The position numbers were made by a program, and so were the translations under genes. From Agromyces cerinus (GTDB lineage: Bacteria; Actinomycetota; Actinomycetes; Actinomycetales; Microbacteriaceae): a stretch of 64,000 nucleotides of DNA. The notes under the pieces were generated by a model. The model was not told the origin of the DNA. It worked only from the letters and a program-made list of their open reading frames with translations, and searched no databases. This document shows positions 16,643 to 26,918 of this stretch, piece after piece; within the stretch, counting starts at the first letter, position 1; each line of letters begins with the position of its first letter. The stretch covers positions 992,001 to 1,056,000 of the forward strand of contig NZ_JAFBCT010000001.1 in the NCBI RefSeq assembly GCF_016907835.1, in the 5' to 3' direction.

Positions 16643-17200
16643 TCAACGGGCGCGGTAGCCCGCATAGATCAGTCCGTTGTCGAAGGCTCGCTGCGCGAAC
16701 AGATCGAGATCCAGACGCACGCCGTCGGGGAAGAATCGGGTACCGCCACCGACCACGCTCGAGGTGATGAAGAGGTGGTATTCGTCCACGAGTCCGGCCG
16801 CGATCGCCTGGGCAGCGAGATTCGGCCCGTCGACGCTGAGGTCGTGGTCGGACTCCGCCTTCAGTCTGCGGATCGCATCGGGGTCGAAGGTGCGCTCGAT
16901 TCTGGTCTTCGCGCTCGATACCGTCTCCAGCGTCGTGGAGTAAACGATCTTCTCCGCCGCCTTCCATCCGTCGGCGTACTGCACGATGTACGGCGGCACG
17001 TCGGTCTGGGCGTCGACGGTCTCCCAGAAGACCATCGTCTCGTACATGCGCCTGCCGTAGAGGAAGGTGCCGACGTTGCGAAAGGCGTCGCCGATGAACG
17101 TGTGCACTTCTTCGTCTTCGGCACCGTTGCCGAGGTCCCCCTCGGCCGCCTTGGCGTACCCGTCGAGCGAGGTGATCATCGAATAGATGAGCTTGCCCAT
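16643..17200 (-). CDS. Dihydrofolate reductase / RibD C-terminal-domain family protein
   Basis: A 185-residue protein with the RibD-C/DHFR-like fold found in many small reductases of unknown substrate: MGKLIYSMITSLDGYAK at the start, GTFLYGRRMYETM near residue 45, DGPNLAAQAIAAGLVDEYH near residue 123 and GGGTRFFPDG near residue 152. It is divergently transcribed from a TetR gene, and two matching 14-base palindromic words lie between them, so it is the likely target of that regulator. It is not the housekeeping folA. Confidence 0.85.
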   Translation of the reverse strand: MGKLIYSMITSLDGYAKAAEGDLGNGAEDEEVHTFIGDAFRNVGTFLYGRRMYETMVFWETVDAQTDVPPYIVQYADGWKAAEKIVYSTTLETVSSAKTRIERTFDPDAIRRLKAESDHDLSVDGPNLAAQAIAAGLVDEYHLFITSSVVGGGTRFFPDGVRLDLDLFAQRAFDNGLIYAGYRAR

Positions 17201-17219
17201 TTCAGCTCCTTTGCTTGAG

Positions 17220-17237
17220 GTGAGTCGCTTGGCTCAC
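17220..17237. promoter_or_regulatory. Candidate TetR operator 1
   Basis: GTGAGTCGCTTGGCTCAC, an imperfect palindrome with half-site GAGTC/GGCTC, 19 bases upstream of the reductase start. The core GAGTCGCTTGgCTC recurs, inverted, in operator 2. Confidence 0.55.
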
Positions 17238-17266
17238 CACTGGCAAGGTAACAACCGCCGAGCCAT

Positions 17267-17280
17267 GAGTCAAGCGACTC
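17267..17280. promoter_or_regulatory. Candidate TetR operator 2
   Basis: GAGTCAAGCGACTC, which read on the minus strand is GAGTCGCTTGACTC and differs from operator 1 at one base. It lies 22 bases before the TetR ATG, in a position to support autoregulation. A CATACT hexamer (17291-17296) follows, 6 bases before the start codon. Confidence 0.55.
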
Positions 17281-17302
17281 GCCTCTCTGGCATACTGGCT
17301 GC

Positions 17303-17968
17303 ATGCCCCGCGAACTCTCCGCGTATCACCGCCGGATCGCCGCCACGAACCGCGCGGCGATCGTCGACGCGGCCACCGCTCTGTTCCTCGAGCACGGGTA
17401 CGACCGCACCTCGCTCACGCGCGTGGCCGAGCACGCGGGGGTCTCCAAGGCGACGCTGTTCAAGCAGTTCCCGACGAAAGCCGAGCTCTTCGAGGCGATG
17501 GTCCTCGAGGCCGGCGGTGCGCCGGCCGGAGCCGTCGTCGACCCGCCGACCGGCGATCTCGGCGCGGGTCTGACCGCCCTGGGCTCCGCATACGTGGAGC
17601 TGCTGAACCGCCCCCGCATGGAGCAGTTGATTCGCACCCTGATCGGCGAGTCGCAACGGTTCCCCGAGTTGCGGGAACGCACCTTCGACTTCGGCACGCT
17701 GCCCGTGTTCGCGGCACTGGGGCGCTACCTCCGAGCCGAGGACGCCGCCGGATCGGCGCGCATCGACGATCCGGATGCCGCGGCAGCGCAGTTCCTCGGC
17801 ATGATCTCCACCGTCGTCTTCTGGCCCCGCCTCATCCATGGCGGTTGGTCGCTCAGCGAAGACGAGACGCGCAACGTGGTGGACGAAGCCGTGCGGACGA
17901 TCGTCGCGCGGCATGCCGTACCTCCGGTCAGGGCCGCTGCCACTCCGCGCTCATCCCGCGAACCGTGA
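17303..17968 (+). CDS. TetR-family transcriptional regulator
   Basis: A 221-residue repressor with an N-terminal TetR helix-turn-helix: AAIVDAATALFLEHGYDRTS (residues 19-38) followed by VAEHAGVSKATLFKQFPTK (about 42-60). The rest is the helical ligand-binding and dimer domain typical of the AcrR-like branch. It is divergent from the DHFR-like gene, with two copies of the same palindromic word in the 102-base gap, so it probably represses that gene and itself. Its ligand is unknown. The last 41 bases overlap the end of the convergent acetyltransferase gene. Confidence 0.9.
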   Translation: MPRELSAYHRRIAATNRAAIVDAATALFLEHGYDRTSLTRVAEHAGVSKATLFKQFPTKAELFEAMVLEAGGAPAGAVVDPPTGDLGAGLTALGSAYVELLNRPRMEQLIRTLIGESQRFPELRERTFDFGTLPVFAALGRYLRAEDAAGSARIDDPDAAAAQFLGMISTVVFWPRLIHGGWSLSEDETRNVVDEAVRTIVARHAVPPVRAAATPRSSREP

Positions 17969-19010
17969 AGCCGAGCGCGATGTTGATCGCGAGCATGTGG
18001 TCGTTCTCGTCGGCGTTCCAGGTGTAGACGTCGGTGCGCTCGGGCGCGGTCTCGCCGAGTCGCACGAGGTTGGCGAGTTTCAGCAGCATGCCGAGGCGGT
18101 GGCCGCGGTGGGGGCCGAGCACGATGGTGTCCCACTGGAACACGGCCATCGAGTCGGCGGGCAGCGAGAGTTCCGTGAACCCGGCGACCGCACCGTCGGG
18201 AGCGATGGCGGCCTGCGCGAGCGTCGTGCGGCCGCCCGCGAGGGCCAGGGTCTCCTCGGCCCGCACCCGATCGGCGTCCCACGCCTCCTCGTCGTAGGAG
18301 ATGCCGCCGGCTGGCGCGTCCGTCGCCATCGAGGCGTGGGCCACGGCGAGGGAGGCGAGCAGTTCCTCCGGGGCCCGGTCGATCCAGCCGACGAGTCGGT
18401 AGCTCGCGGCGATCTCGTCGCGTGCGGCGAGGTGATCGACGAGCATCGACCGGAACTTCGCCGACCTGCCTGTCACGGTGAGCCCGCTCATGCGTTCGAG
18501 CTGGCCGAGGCGATAGCCGTGGCGGGTCGCGAACGAGGCCCCGGGATCGGCCGCCGGAATCGATCCGGTGCCGTCGGGTGCCTCGAGACGGGTGCCCGGG
18601 AGGTCGAGGCCGGCGACGGGCACATCCGAGCGGCCCACGAGCACCTCGCGTCCGATCGACCGTGCGTGGGCTTCGGCATGGCGCAGCAGCTCGCTGCCGA
18701 TGCCGCGTCGTCGCTGGTCGGTGGCGACCCCGACCGTGATCTCCGCGGCGCGGGCGCCGTCGCTCCGCTCCCAGGTCACGTCGGCGCGGCCGACGCAGCG
18801 CCCTCCGTCCCATGCGGCGAAGGCGCGTCGGCCGGTGTACCGGTCATCGAGGAACTCGGGCAGCAGTTCGGGTGCGTCGTACGAGAAGCGACGGTGGCCC
18901 CAGACCGACTCGTCGGCCACCGCCGTTGCCTCGACGTACGCCTCGAACTCCTCGGCCTCGGGCGTGCCGAGGCGTTCCGGAATCGCAACCGGTCGAATGT
19001 CGAGTGTCAT
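17928..19010 (-). CDS. GNAT-family N-acetyltransferase with two GNAT domains
   Basis: A 360-residue protein made of two GNAT-like halves. The first has the acetyl-CoA loop in VATDQRRRGIGSELL (around residue 97) and the second has VLGPHRGHRLGMLLK (around residue 301). The C-terminal segment YTWNADENDHMLAINIALGF is characteristic of this tandem family. The substrate is not known. It begins at ATG 19010 with GGAGG 8 bases upstream and runs toward the TetR gene, overlapping its end by 41 bases. It sits between mutM and smc, where many actinobacteria carry an unrelated insert. Confidence 0.85.
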   Translation of the reverse strand: MTLDIRPVAIPERLGTPEAEEFEAYVEATAVADESVWGHRRFSYDAPELLPEFLDDRYTGRRAFAAWDGGRCVGRADVTWERSDGARAAEITVGVATDQRRRGIGSELLRHAEAHARSIGREVLVGRSDVPVAGLDLPGTRLEAPDGTGSIPAADPGASFATRHGYRLGQLERMSGLTVTGRSAKFRSMLVDHLAARDEIAASYRLVGWIDRAPEELLASLAVAHASMATDAPAGGISYDEEAWDADRVRAEETLALAGGRTTLAQAAIAPDGAVAGFTELSLPADSMAVFQWDTIVLGPHRGHRLGMLLKLANLVRLGETAPERTDVYTWNADENDHMLAINIALGFTVRGMSAEWQRP

Positions 19011-19171
19011 TCCGAGCCTCCTCGCCGCCCGGTGGGCAGCCGATCAGGATATCGGCAGCGCGCGGCGGCGACAAGATCGGATCGCACGGCGGACGGCGCG
19101 CGTGCGCGGCGCGGGCCCGAACCTCGGATACCGTAGACCCCAGCGTTCTCGCGACCAGGAGAGGGTGGGAC

Positions 19172-22100
19172 GTGTACCTGAAGAGCCTGACGCTCAAGGG
19201 CTTCAAGTCCTTCGCACAGCCGACGACGTTCGCGTTCGAACCGGGCGTCACCTGCATCGTCGGACCCAACGGCTCCGGCAAGTCCAACGTCGTCGACGCC
19301 CTCGCCTGGGTGATGGGCGAGCAGGGTGCGAAGACCCTCCGCGGCGGCAAGATGGAGGACGTCATCTTCGCGGGCACCTCGACCCGCGGTCCGCTCGGGC
19401 GCGCCGAGGTGAGCCTCACGATCGACAACAGCGACGGCGCGCTGCCGATCGAGTACACCGAGGTCACGATCTCGCGCACCCTGTTCCGCAACGGCACGAG
19501 CGAGTACGCGATCAACGGCGACAACTGCCGCCTGCTCGACGTGCAGGAACTGCTGAGCGACTCGGGTCTCGGCCGCGAGATGCACGTCATCGTCGGCCAG
19601 GGTCAGCTCGACCAGGTGCTGCGGGCGACGCCCGAAGACCGCCGCGGCTTCATCGAGGAGGCGGCGGGCATCCTGAAGCACCGTCGGCGTAAGGAGAAGA
19701 CGCTCCGCAAGCTCGACGCCATGCAGGCGAACCTCACCCGCCTCTCCGACCTCGCTGGCGAGATCCGGCGGCAGCTGAAGCCGCTCGGGCGCCAGGCCGA
19801 GGTCGCTCGCGAGGCGGCGACGATCGCCGCGGTCATGCGTGACGCTAAGGCGCGACTGCTCGCCGACGAGGTCGTCGGCCTCCGCCGCGCCCTCGACGAG
19901 CACGGCAAGAGCGAACACGAACGCCACGCCGAACGCCTCGTGCTGCAAGACCAGCTCGAGCAGCATCAGGCCAAGGTCACCCGGCTCGAACAGGCGCAGG
20001 TCGGCGACGCCGTCGACCGGGCGCGATCGACGACCTTCGCGCTCGAGCAGGCGCAGGGGAGCCTGCGCTCACTCGATTCCCTCGCCCGCCAGCGCATCGC
20101 CCTGCTCGGCAGTGCGGCGGAGCAGACGGATGTCTCGCCCAGCGTGACCCGCGCGATGATCGACGGGGCGGTGACCGAGCTCACCGGCATCCGTGACGGC
20201 GTCGGCACCGCGGCATCCGCGCTCGACGACGCGCACGAGGCGACCATGCGCCGCCGCGCCGAACTCGACACCGTCGACGAGGGCATCGCCCGTCAGAGTG
20301 CGCTCGTCTCGGCTTACGACCTCGAACTCTCCAAGCTCACCGGCCAGGCCGACACTGCGGCCTCGAAGCTCGCCGCCGTGCGCGGCGAGGTGCTGCGTCA
20401 TGAGAACGCGCTCGAGGCGTCGGCCGAGCGTCGCGCCTCGGCGGCCACCGCGCTCGCCGCTGCGGAGGCCGAGGCCGACAACGGCGACACCGCCGAGACC
20501 GACCTCGACGAGGCGTACGAGCTCGCCCAGGGCGCGGTGTTCGAGGCCGAGGCCGAGATCGAACGCATCCGCGAGGAGCTGCACGGCCGCGAACGCGAGC
20601 ACGGCGCGCTCGGCGCTCGCACCCAGGCGCTCTCGCTCGCCCTCGACCAGAAGGACGGTTCGGCGGCGCTCGCCAAGGCCGGCGTCAGCGGCGTGCGCGG
20701 CCTTCTCGCCGAGGCGCTGCAGGTCGAACCGGGCTACGAACCGGCGATCGCCGCGGCCCTCGGCTCGCTGAGCGACGCGGTGCTCGTCGACGACCGCGCC
20801 GCCGCCTTCCGCGCCCTCGAGCACGCCGAACGCGGCGAACTCGGCCGCGTTGCACTGGCGCTGGCCCACGCGGGTACTGCTCCGGCGGCGGCCGCTCCGG
20901 TCGCGGGGCTCACCGCGGCATCCGAGGTCGTCACGGCGCCCGCCGGCGTGCTGGGCCTCCTCGCCGAGGTGCTCATCGCCGACGACCTCGCAGTCGCGCG
21001 CGACGCGGAGGCTGCGCTCGCGAAGCGCTCGACGCCCGCCACGGTCATCACGAAGGACGGCACCGTCGTCGGCCGCTACGTGCTGCGCGGCGGCTCGGGC
21101 CGCAAGCAGAGCCGTATCGAGCTCATCGCCGAACGCGATCGCGCTGCCGCCCGCCTCGAGGAGGTGCGCGCCGAGATCGAGCGCGCCCGCTTCGAGCTCA
21201 CCGAGCAGCGCCAGATCGTCGAGCAGTCGAAGGAGCAGTCGAAGCGCGCGCTCGCGGCGCTGCGCGAGTTCGACGCGCAACTCGCCCAGCGCACCGAGCG
21301 ACTGAACCGCGCACGCGTGCAGGCCGAGGCGGCCGACGCCGACTCCGAGCGTCTGCGGCAGGCGGCCGCGCTCGCCGAGGAGCGCGTCGCCGAGGCCGAG
21401 CAACTCGCGACCGCAGCCAAGGCCGCCCTCGAGGCCGCCCGCGCCGAGCCGCGACCGGTGCTCGAGACGGCCGCCCGCGACGGAGCGCTCGCCGCGCTCG
21501 AGGCGGCCCGCGAGGCCGAGGTCGAGGCGAAGCTGCGACTCGAGACCGCGAAGGAGCGCGTGCGCGCCGAAGAGGCCCGCATCCGCGCGATGGAGGCCCA
21601 GTTCGAGGCGGAGCGGCAAGCTGCAGCGGATGCCGCGCGGCGCGCCGTGATCCGTCGCGCCCAGCTCGAGGCGGCCACCCGGGTCGCCGACGTGCTGCCC
21701 GAGGCGCTCGCCTCCGTCGATGCCTCCGTCGCTGAAGCGAGAGTCGCGCTGGGGCGTGCGGAGGCCGAACGGGCGAGCCGCAACGAGGAGTTGCAGGCGG
21801 TGCGCCGCGAGGAGGCCGCCGTGCGGGAGCGACTGCAGTCGGTCACCGAAGACGTGCACGGCCTCGAACTGCGCATCTACGAGAAGAAGCTGCACGTCGG
21901 AGGCCTCGTCGAGCGTGCGGAGTCGGAGCTCGGCCTGACCGAAGACGTGCTCGTCGACGAGTACGGGCCCGAGCAGCTCATCCCCGTCGAAGACGAAGAC
22001 GGCGAACCCCGCCCCTTCCGGCGCGAGGAGCAGCAGCGGCGGCTCGCGCAGGCCGAGCGCAAGTTCACCCAGCTCGGTCGGGTCAACCCGCTCGCGCTCG

Positions 22101-22690
22101 AGGAGTTCGCGGCGCTCGAGCAGCGCCACCTCTTCCTCACCGAGCAGCTCACCGACCTCGCGAACACCCGCAAGGACCTGCTGACGATCATCGAGGAGAT
22201 CGACGGCAAGATGGAGTCGATCTTCCGCAGCGCGTTCGACGACACGCAGGCGGCGTTCGCCGAGGTCTTCCCCGTGCTCTTCCCCGGCGGCGTCGGCAGC
22301 ATCACGCTCACCGACCCCGAGAACATGCTCACGACGGGCATCGAGGTGAGCGTGAAGCCCGCGGGCAAGAAGATCGAGCGGCTCTCGCTGCTCTCGGGCG
22401 GTGAGCGCTCGCTCGCCGCGGTCGCCCTGCTCATCGCGATCTTCAAGGCCCGCCCAAGCCCGTTCTACATCATGGACGAGGTCGAGGCGGCGCTCGACGA
22501 CGCGAACCTCGGTCGTCTGCTGACGACCATGGAGTCCCTGCGCGACGACTCGCAGCTCATCGTGATCACGCACCAGAAGCGCACGATGGAGATCGCCGAC
22601 GCGCTCTACGGCGTCTCGATGCGGCAGGACGGAGTGTCGGCCGTCGTCGGACAGCGGGTGCGCGAGGAGCGCGAGGCGAAGGCGAGCTGA
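19172..22690 (+). CDS. smc: Chromosome segregation protein SMC
   Basis: A 1172-residue condensin ATPase that compacts and resolves sister chromosomes. Walker A GPNGSGKS is at residues 31-38, followed by a long coiled coil, a hinge domain around residues 495-650 (beginning SGVRGLLAEALQVEPGYE), a second coiled coil, then the signature LSGGERSLAA at about 1074 and Walker B with IMDEVEAALDD around 1099-1107. GTG 19172 is preceded by AGGAGAGG, a good ribosome binding site. It is followed by the oppositely oriented glycosidase gene after a 38-base gap that holds a 14-base palindrome (22692-22705). Confidence 0.96.
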   Translation: MYLKSLTLKGFKSFAQPTTFAFEPGVTCIVGPNGSGKSNVVDALAWVMGEQGAKTLRGGKMEDVIFAGTSTRGPLGRAEVSLTIDNSDGALPIEYTEVTISRTLFRNGTSEYAINGDNCRLLDVQELLSDSGLGREMHVIVGQGQLDQVLRATPEDRRGFIEEAAGILKHRRRKEKTLRKLDAMQANLTRLSDLAGEIRRQLKPLGRQAEVAREAATIAAVMRDAKARLLADEVVGLRRALDEHGKSEHERHAERLVLQDQLEQHQAKVTRLEQAQVGDAVDRARSTTFALEQAQGSLRSLDSLARQRIALLGSAAEQTDVSPSVTRAMIDGAVTELTGIRDGVGTAASALDDAHEATMRRRAELDTVDEGIARQSALVSAYDLELSKLTGQADTAASKLAAVRGEVLRHENALEASAERRASAATALAAAEAEADNGDTAETDLDEAYELAQGAVFEAEAEIERIREELHGREREHGALGARTQALSLALDQKDGSAALAKAGVSGVRGLLAEALQVEPGYEPAIAAALGSLSDAVLVDDRAAAFRALEHAERGELGRVALALAHAGTAPAAAAPVAGLTAASEVVTAPAGVLGLLAEVLIADDLAVARDAEAALAKRSTPATVITKDGTVVGRYVLRGGSGRKQSRIELIAERDRAAARLEEVRAEIERARFELTEQRQIVEQSKEQSKRALAALREFDAQLAQRTERLNRARVQAEAADADSERLRQAAALAEERVAEAEQLATAAKAALEAARAEPRPVLETAARDGALAALEAAREAEVEAKLRLETAKERVRAEEARIRAMEAQFEAERQAAADAARRAVIRRAQLEAATRVADVLPEALASVDASVAEARVALGRAEAERASRNEELQAVRREEAAVRERLQSVTEDVHGLELRIYEKKLHVGGLVERAESELGLTEDVLVDEYGPEQLIPVEDEDGEPRPFRREEQQRRLAQAERKFTQLGRVNPLALEEFAALEQRHLFLTEQLTDLANTRKDLLTIIEEIDGKMESIFRSAFDDTQAAFAEVFPVLFPGGVGSITLTDPENMLTTGIEVSVKPAGKKIERLSLLSGGERSLAAVALLIAIFKARPSPFYIMDEVEAALDDANLGRLLTTMESLRDDSQLIVITHQKRTMEIADALYGVSMRQDGVSAVVGQRVREEREAKAS

Positions 22691-22728
22691 CGATGCCGCG
22701 GCATCCGCTCTGCGACGGTGTCGCAAGC

Positions 22729-24393
22729 TCACGTGAGACGGCGGTCGTCGGGTTCGACGATGCGGAACCAGCGGTACCCGTAGGCGTCGAGGTGCACGTC
22801 GATGCGGCCGCGCTCGTCGAGCTCGAACGCGTCGACGGCGAACAGGTCCGAGAGCACCGAATCGGGCGGCACCGGGCCCAGCTCGAGTGCCACGACCGTC
22901 GGGGTCGGCGCGAAGTTGTGCACCGCCACGAATCGCCCGACATCCGCGGTGATGCGATGCGCGAGCACCGCGTCCTGTCCGCTGGGCAGCACCTCAGGGC
23001 GACCCCAGCCGATCTCGGGGGAGCTGCGGTAGCGCGCCGCGAAGCTCCGGATGACGCCGAGCAGTGAGTCGGGGTCGTGCATCTGCGATTCGACGTTCAC
23101 GTGCTCGGGCGAGTAGCCGTCCGTGGGCGGCGCCGCAGGGAGCCGGCGCGGCACGGCACGGGAGAAGCCGCCGTTCTTGCCGGAGGTCCACTGCATCGGC
23201 GTGCGCACGGTCATCCGTCCGCCTTCTTCGCGGTTCTCGCCCATGCCGATCTCCTCGCCGTAGAACAGCACCGGCGTTCCCGGCAGCGAGAAGAGCAGGC
23301 TGTAGATCATGCGGATGCGGCGGGGGTCGCCGTCGAGCATGGGCGGCAGCCGTCGGGCGATTCCGCGGTCGTAGACGCGCATCCACTCCTCGGGCGCGAA
23401 CGCATCGAACACCTCCTGGCGCTCCGCATCGCTCAGCTTGTCGAGGGTGAGCTCGTCGTGGTTCCGCACGAAATTCGCCCACTGCGCCTCGGGCTCGAGC
23501 ACGGGCCGCTTGGCGAGGGACTCCGCGAGGGGCCGAGCGTCCTCGCGGGCGAGCGACAGGTAGAGGGCCTGCATGCCGAGGAAGTCGAACTGCATCGTGA
23601 GTTCGGGCGGGTCGCCGGGCCGGCCGAAGAACTCGAGCTGCTGGTCGTACGGCAGGTTGACCTCGCCGAGCAGCACGGCCTCGCTCGAACGGCGCTGCAG
23701 GAACCGGCGGATGTCGCGGAGGAACTCGTGTGGGTCGCCGATGTCGACGCCGGCAGGCGGCTCGATCAGGAACGGCACCGCATCGACCCGGAACCCCGAG
23801 ATCCCGAGCTCGAGCCAGTAGCCGAGGGTCTTCGCGATCTCGTCGCGGACCGCGCTGTTGGCGATGTTCAGGTCGGGCTGATGCCGGTAGAAGCTGTGCA
23901 GGTAGTACTGGCCGCTGCGCTCGTCGAGCTCCCAGACGCTGTCCTCCTCGCCCGGGAACACGGTCGCGGCCTGCTGCTCCGGAGGTTCATCACGCCACAC
24001 GTAGTAGTCGCGGTAGGGCGAGTTGCGGCTGCGTCGTGCCGCCGTGAACCACGGATGCCGGTCGGAGGTGTGGTTCATGACGAAGTCGATGATGACGCGC
24101 ATGCCCCGATCGCGTGCCGTGCGAGTGAACTCTCCGACATCGCCGAGCGAGCCGAGCCGGGGGTCGACGCCGGTGAAGTCGGTGATGTCGTACCCGTCGT
24201 CCCGGTCGGGAGTCGGCTGGAAGGGCATGAGCCAGATGCACGTGACCCCGAGCTCGGCGAGGTGGTCGAGCCGGTGCGCGAGGCCCTCGAAGTCGCCGAA
24301 GCCGTCGTCGTTCCAGTCCATGTAGGTCTCGACGTCGAGGCAGTACACGACCGCGGTCTTCCACCACAGATCGCTCCGGTCGGTGATCCTCAT
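22729..24393 (-). CDS. GH13 alpha-amylase-family glycosidase, trehalose-synthase-like
   Basis: A 554-residue TIM-barrel glycosidase without a signal peptide, so cytoplasmic. The four GH13 regions are visible: FVMNHTSDRHPWF, GFRVDAV with nucleophile Asp204, GEVNL with acid/base Glu244 and VRNHDE with Asp313. The N-terminus (WKTAVVYCLDVETYMDWNDDG) and RDDGYDI resemble trehalose synthase (maltose to trehalose isomerase), but several positions differ, so hydrolase or transferase activity on another short alpha-glucan is possible. ATG 24393 overlaps the stop of the upstream flavin-oxidoreductase gene (ATGA), so the two are co-translated. Confidence 0.85.
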   Translation of the reverse strand: MRITDRSDLWWKTAVVYCLDVETYMDWNDDGFGDFEGLAHRLDHLAELGVTCIWLMPFQPTPDRDDGYDITDFTGVDPRLGSLGDVGEFTRTARDRGMRVIIDFVMNHTSDRHPWFTAARRSRNSPYRDYYVWRDEPPEQQAATVFPGEEDSVWELDERSGQYYLHSFYRHQPDLNIANSAVRDEIAKTLGYWLELGISGFRVDAVPFLIEPPAGVDIGDPHEFLRDIRRFLQRRSSEAVLLGEVNLPYDQQLEFFGRPGDPPELTMQFDFLGMQALYLSLAREDARPLAESLAKRPVLEPEAQWANFVRNHDELTLDKLSDAERQEVFDAFAPEEWMRVYDRGIARRLPPMLDGDPRRIRMIYSLLFSLPGTPVLFYGEEIGMGENREEGGRMTVRTPMQWTSGKNGGFSRAVPRRLPAAPPTDGYSPEHVNVESQMHDPDSLLGVIRSFAARYRSSPEIGWGRPEVLPSGQDAVLAHRITADVGRFVAVHNFAPTPTVVALELGPVPPDSVLSDLFAVDAFELDERGRIDVHLDAYGYRWFRIVEPDDRRLT

Positions 24394-25358
24394 CGGTCGA
24401 CCTCCTTGAGCGCCGGCAGTACGTGCTCGCCGAACGCGTCGATGAATGCGGCCTGCTCGGTGCCGACGTGGTGGAGGTAGATGCGGTCGACCCCGAGTTC
24501 GGCGATGGCCATCAGGTGCTCGAGGTGCCGTGCCGTGTCGGCGAAGACCGGCAGGGTCTCGGCCACCTGCTCGGCAGACACCTCCGCGGTGCGCTCGTCG
24601 AACGCCTCCGGAGTCTCGAGTTCCCAGGCGAGGTGCGCCGGTACGAGGCTCTGGCGCCACTGATCGTGCGCGATCGACCGCGCCTCGTCGTCGGTCGGCG
24701 CCCAGCTCAGGTGGACCTGCACCGAGACCGGCCCGCGCCCGCCCGCATCGCGATAGGCGTCGATGAAGGCGCGAAGTTCGTCGCGCGACTGGTCGATCGT
24801 GATGACACCGTCGGCCCACGCGGCCGCCTCGCGCGCCGTCTCGGTGCTCACCGCCGCCGCGAACAGGGGAGCCGGTGCCTCGGGGAGGCTCCAGATGCGC
24901 GCGCGGTCGACCCGGATGCGGCCGTTGGCGGAGACCTGTTCACCCGCGAGCAGGCGACGCATGACGTCGACGGTCTCGACGAGCCGCGCGTCGCGCTCGC
25001 CCTTCTCGGGCCACGGGTCGCCGGTGACGTGCTCGTTGATGGCTTCGCCGCTGCCGATCGCCGCCCAGAAACGCCCCGGGTACATCTCGGCGAGGGTCGC
25101 GATCTTCTGCGCGGCGATCGCCGGGTGGTAGCGCTGACCAGGGGCCGTGACGACGCCGAGCGAGAAGCGAGTGGCCTCGAGCGCTGCGGCGAGCCAGCTC
25201 CACGCGTAGCCGGAGTGACCTTGGCGCACGCTCCAGGGCTCGAAGTGGTCGCTGCACATCGCGGCATCGAAGCCGGCCTGTTCGGCGTGCCGCACCGCCT
25301 CGAGCAGGCGGCTCGGCGGGAGTTGTTCGTGCGAGGCGTGGAATCCCACGATCGTCAT
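24390..25358 (-). CDS. LLM-class flavin-dependent oxidoreductase
   Basis: A 322-residue luciferase-like monooxygenase family protein, a TIM barrel that normally uses FMN or F420. It begins TIVGFHASHEQLPPS, has AMCSDHFEPWSVRQGHSG, VTAPGQRYHPA and GRFWAAIGSGEAINEHVTGDPW, which resemble the subgroup annotated as probable non-F420 flavin oxidoreductases (TIGR03885, from memory). ATG 25358 is chosen over ATG 25364 because GGAAGGA is 6 bases upstream of the former and touches the latter. It forms a two-gene operon with the GH13 gene. The substrate is unknown. Confidence 0.82.
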   Translation of the reverse strand: MTIVGFHASHEQLPPSRLLEAVRHAEQAGFDAAMCSDHFEPWSVRQGHSGYAWSWLAAALEATRFSLGVVTAPGQRYHPAIAAQKIATLAEMYPGRFWAAIGSGEAINEHVTGDPWPEKGERDARLVETVDVMRRLLAGEQVSANGRIRVDRARIWSLPEAPAPLFAAAVSTETAREAAAWADGVITIDQSRDELRAFIDAYRDAGGRGPVSVQVHLSWAPTDDEARSIAHDQWRQSLVPAHLAWELETPEAFDERTAEVSAEQVAETLPVFADTARHLEHLMAIAELGVDRIYLHHVGTEQAAFIDAFGEHVLPALKEVDR

Positions 25359-25453
25359 CCGCATTCCTTCCGTCGCTCCGAGACTCCCGTGCCCGCGCAC
25401 GACCGGCAACCCCTTGCGGTGCTCCGCTGGATCGGTGTAGCCGGCATGCGCTC

Positions 25454-25459
25454 TAGGCT
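25454..25459 (+). promoter_or_regulatory. Candidate -10 element for ftsY
   Basis: TAGGCT lies 6 bases before the ftsY ATG; the intervening GGAGAC touches the codon too closely for normal ribosome binding. A leaderless message is likely. No strong -35 is evident. Confidence 0.4.
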
Positions 25460-25465
25460 GGAGAC

Positions 25466-26341
<876 letters not shown>

Positions 26342-26354
26342 GAAGGAGAACGAC

Positions 26355-26837
26355 ATGGCGATCGAACACGACTACTTCGGCCTCATCGGCGACTACTGGG
26401 CCGAGCGCAAGGAGTACGGCGATCAAGACGTCGAGGTGGTGCTCGACGCCGACTCCGACGAGGTCTCGACCGCGTCGCTCGACGCCGCGGCGACGATGGT
26501 CGGCGAACTCGAACTCATCGACGACGAGTTGCGCGGCGTCTTCGTCGGCCAGCTCGACTCGGGCAGCAGCCCTGTCTCGCTGTTCCTCCGCTCCGTGCTG
26601 GGCGGCGACGAAGCGGATGCCGCGGCCGCCGCGATCACCCGCGACTCCGGCGACCGCGACATCGATGCACTCCGCTCGCTGAGCCTCGTGCGCGTCGACC
26701 TCCGGCCCGACGCCGACGGCGACGGCGAGCACTTCGCCGAGTTCGAGTTCGGGCTCGCGCCCGAAGACATCGACTCGCGGCTCGTGGCGTCGATCGACAT
26801 CCAGCGCGACATGGTCGACCTCCGCTTCGACGCCTGA
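26355..26837 (+). CDS. DUF2004-like conserved hypothetical protein
   Basis: A 160-residue acidic soluble protein starting MAIEHDYFGLIGDYW. Two halves are visible: an N-terminal segment with SLDAAATMVGELELIDDELR and a C-terminal segment with VRVDLRPDADGDGEHFAEFEF and RLVASIDIQRDMVDLRFD. It resembles the DUF2004 family, which is common beside SRP genes in Microbacteriaceae. There is no catalytic motif I can name. It begins 13 bases after ftsY with GAAGGAG before the ATG, so it is in the ftsY transcription unit. Confidence 0.75.
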   Translation: MAIEHDYFGLIGDYWAERKEYGDQDVEVVLDADSDEVSTASLDAAATMVGELELIDDELRGVFVGQLDSGSSPVSLFLRSVLGGDEADAAAAAITRDSGDRDIDALRSLSLVRVDLRPDADGDGEHFAEFEFGLAPEDIDSRLVASIDIQRDMVDLRFDA

Positions 26838-26918
26838 GCGCACGAGGCGGGCGTCGGCATCTGTCGCGGGCCGGCGGTTCGCGGCGAGCTTGCGGCAGAG
26901 GCGGCATCCGACCTCAAT

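Noticed and set aside
22692..22705. GATGCCGCGGCATC palindrome between smc and the glycosidase as a terminator
   Set aside because: It is only a 7-base stem without loop and is made of the over-represented GGCATCC word; too weak to call a terminator.
20069..22732. 887-codon minus-strand frame opposite smc
   Set aside because: Antisense shadow of a canonical SMC protein.
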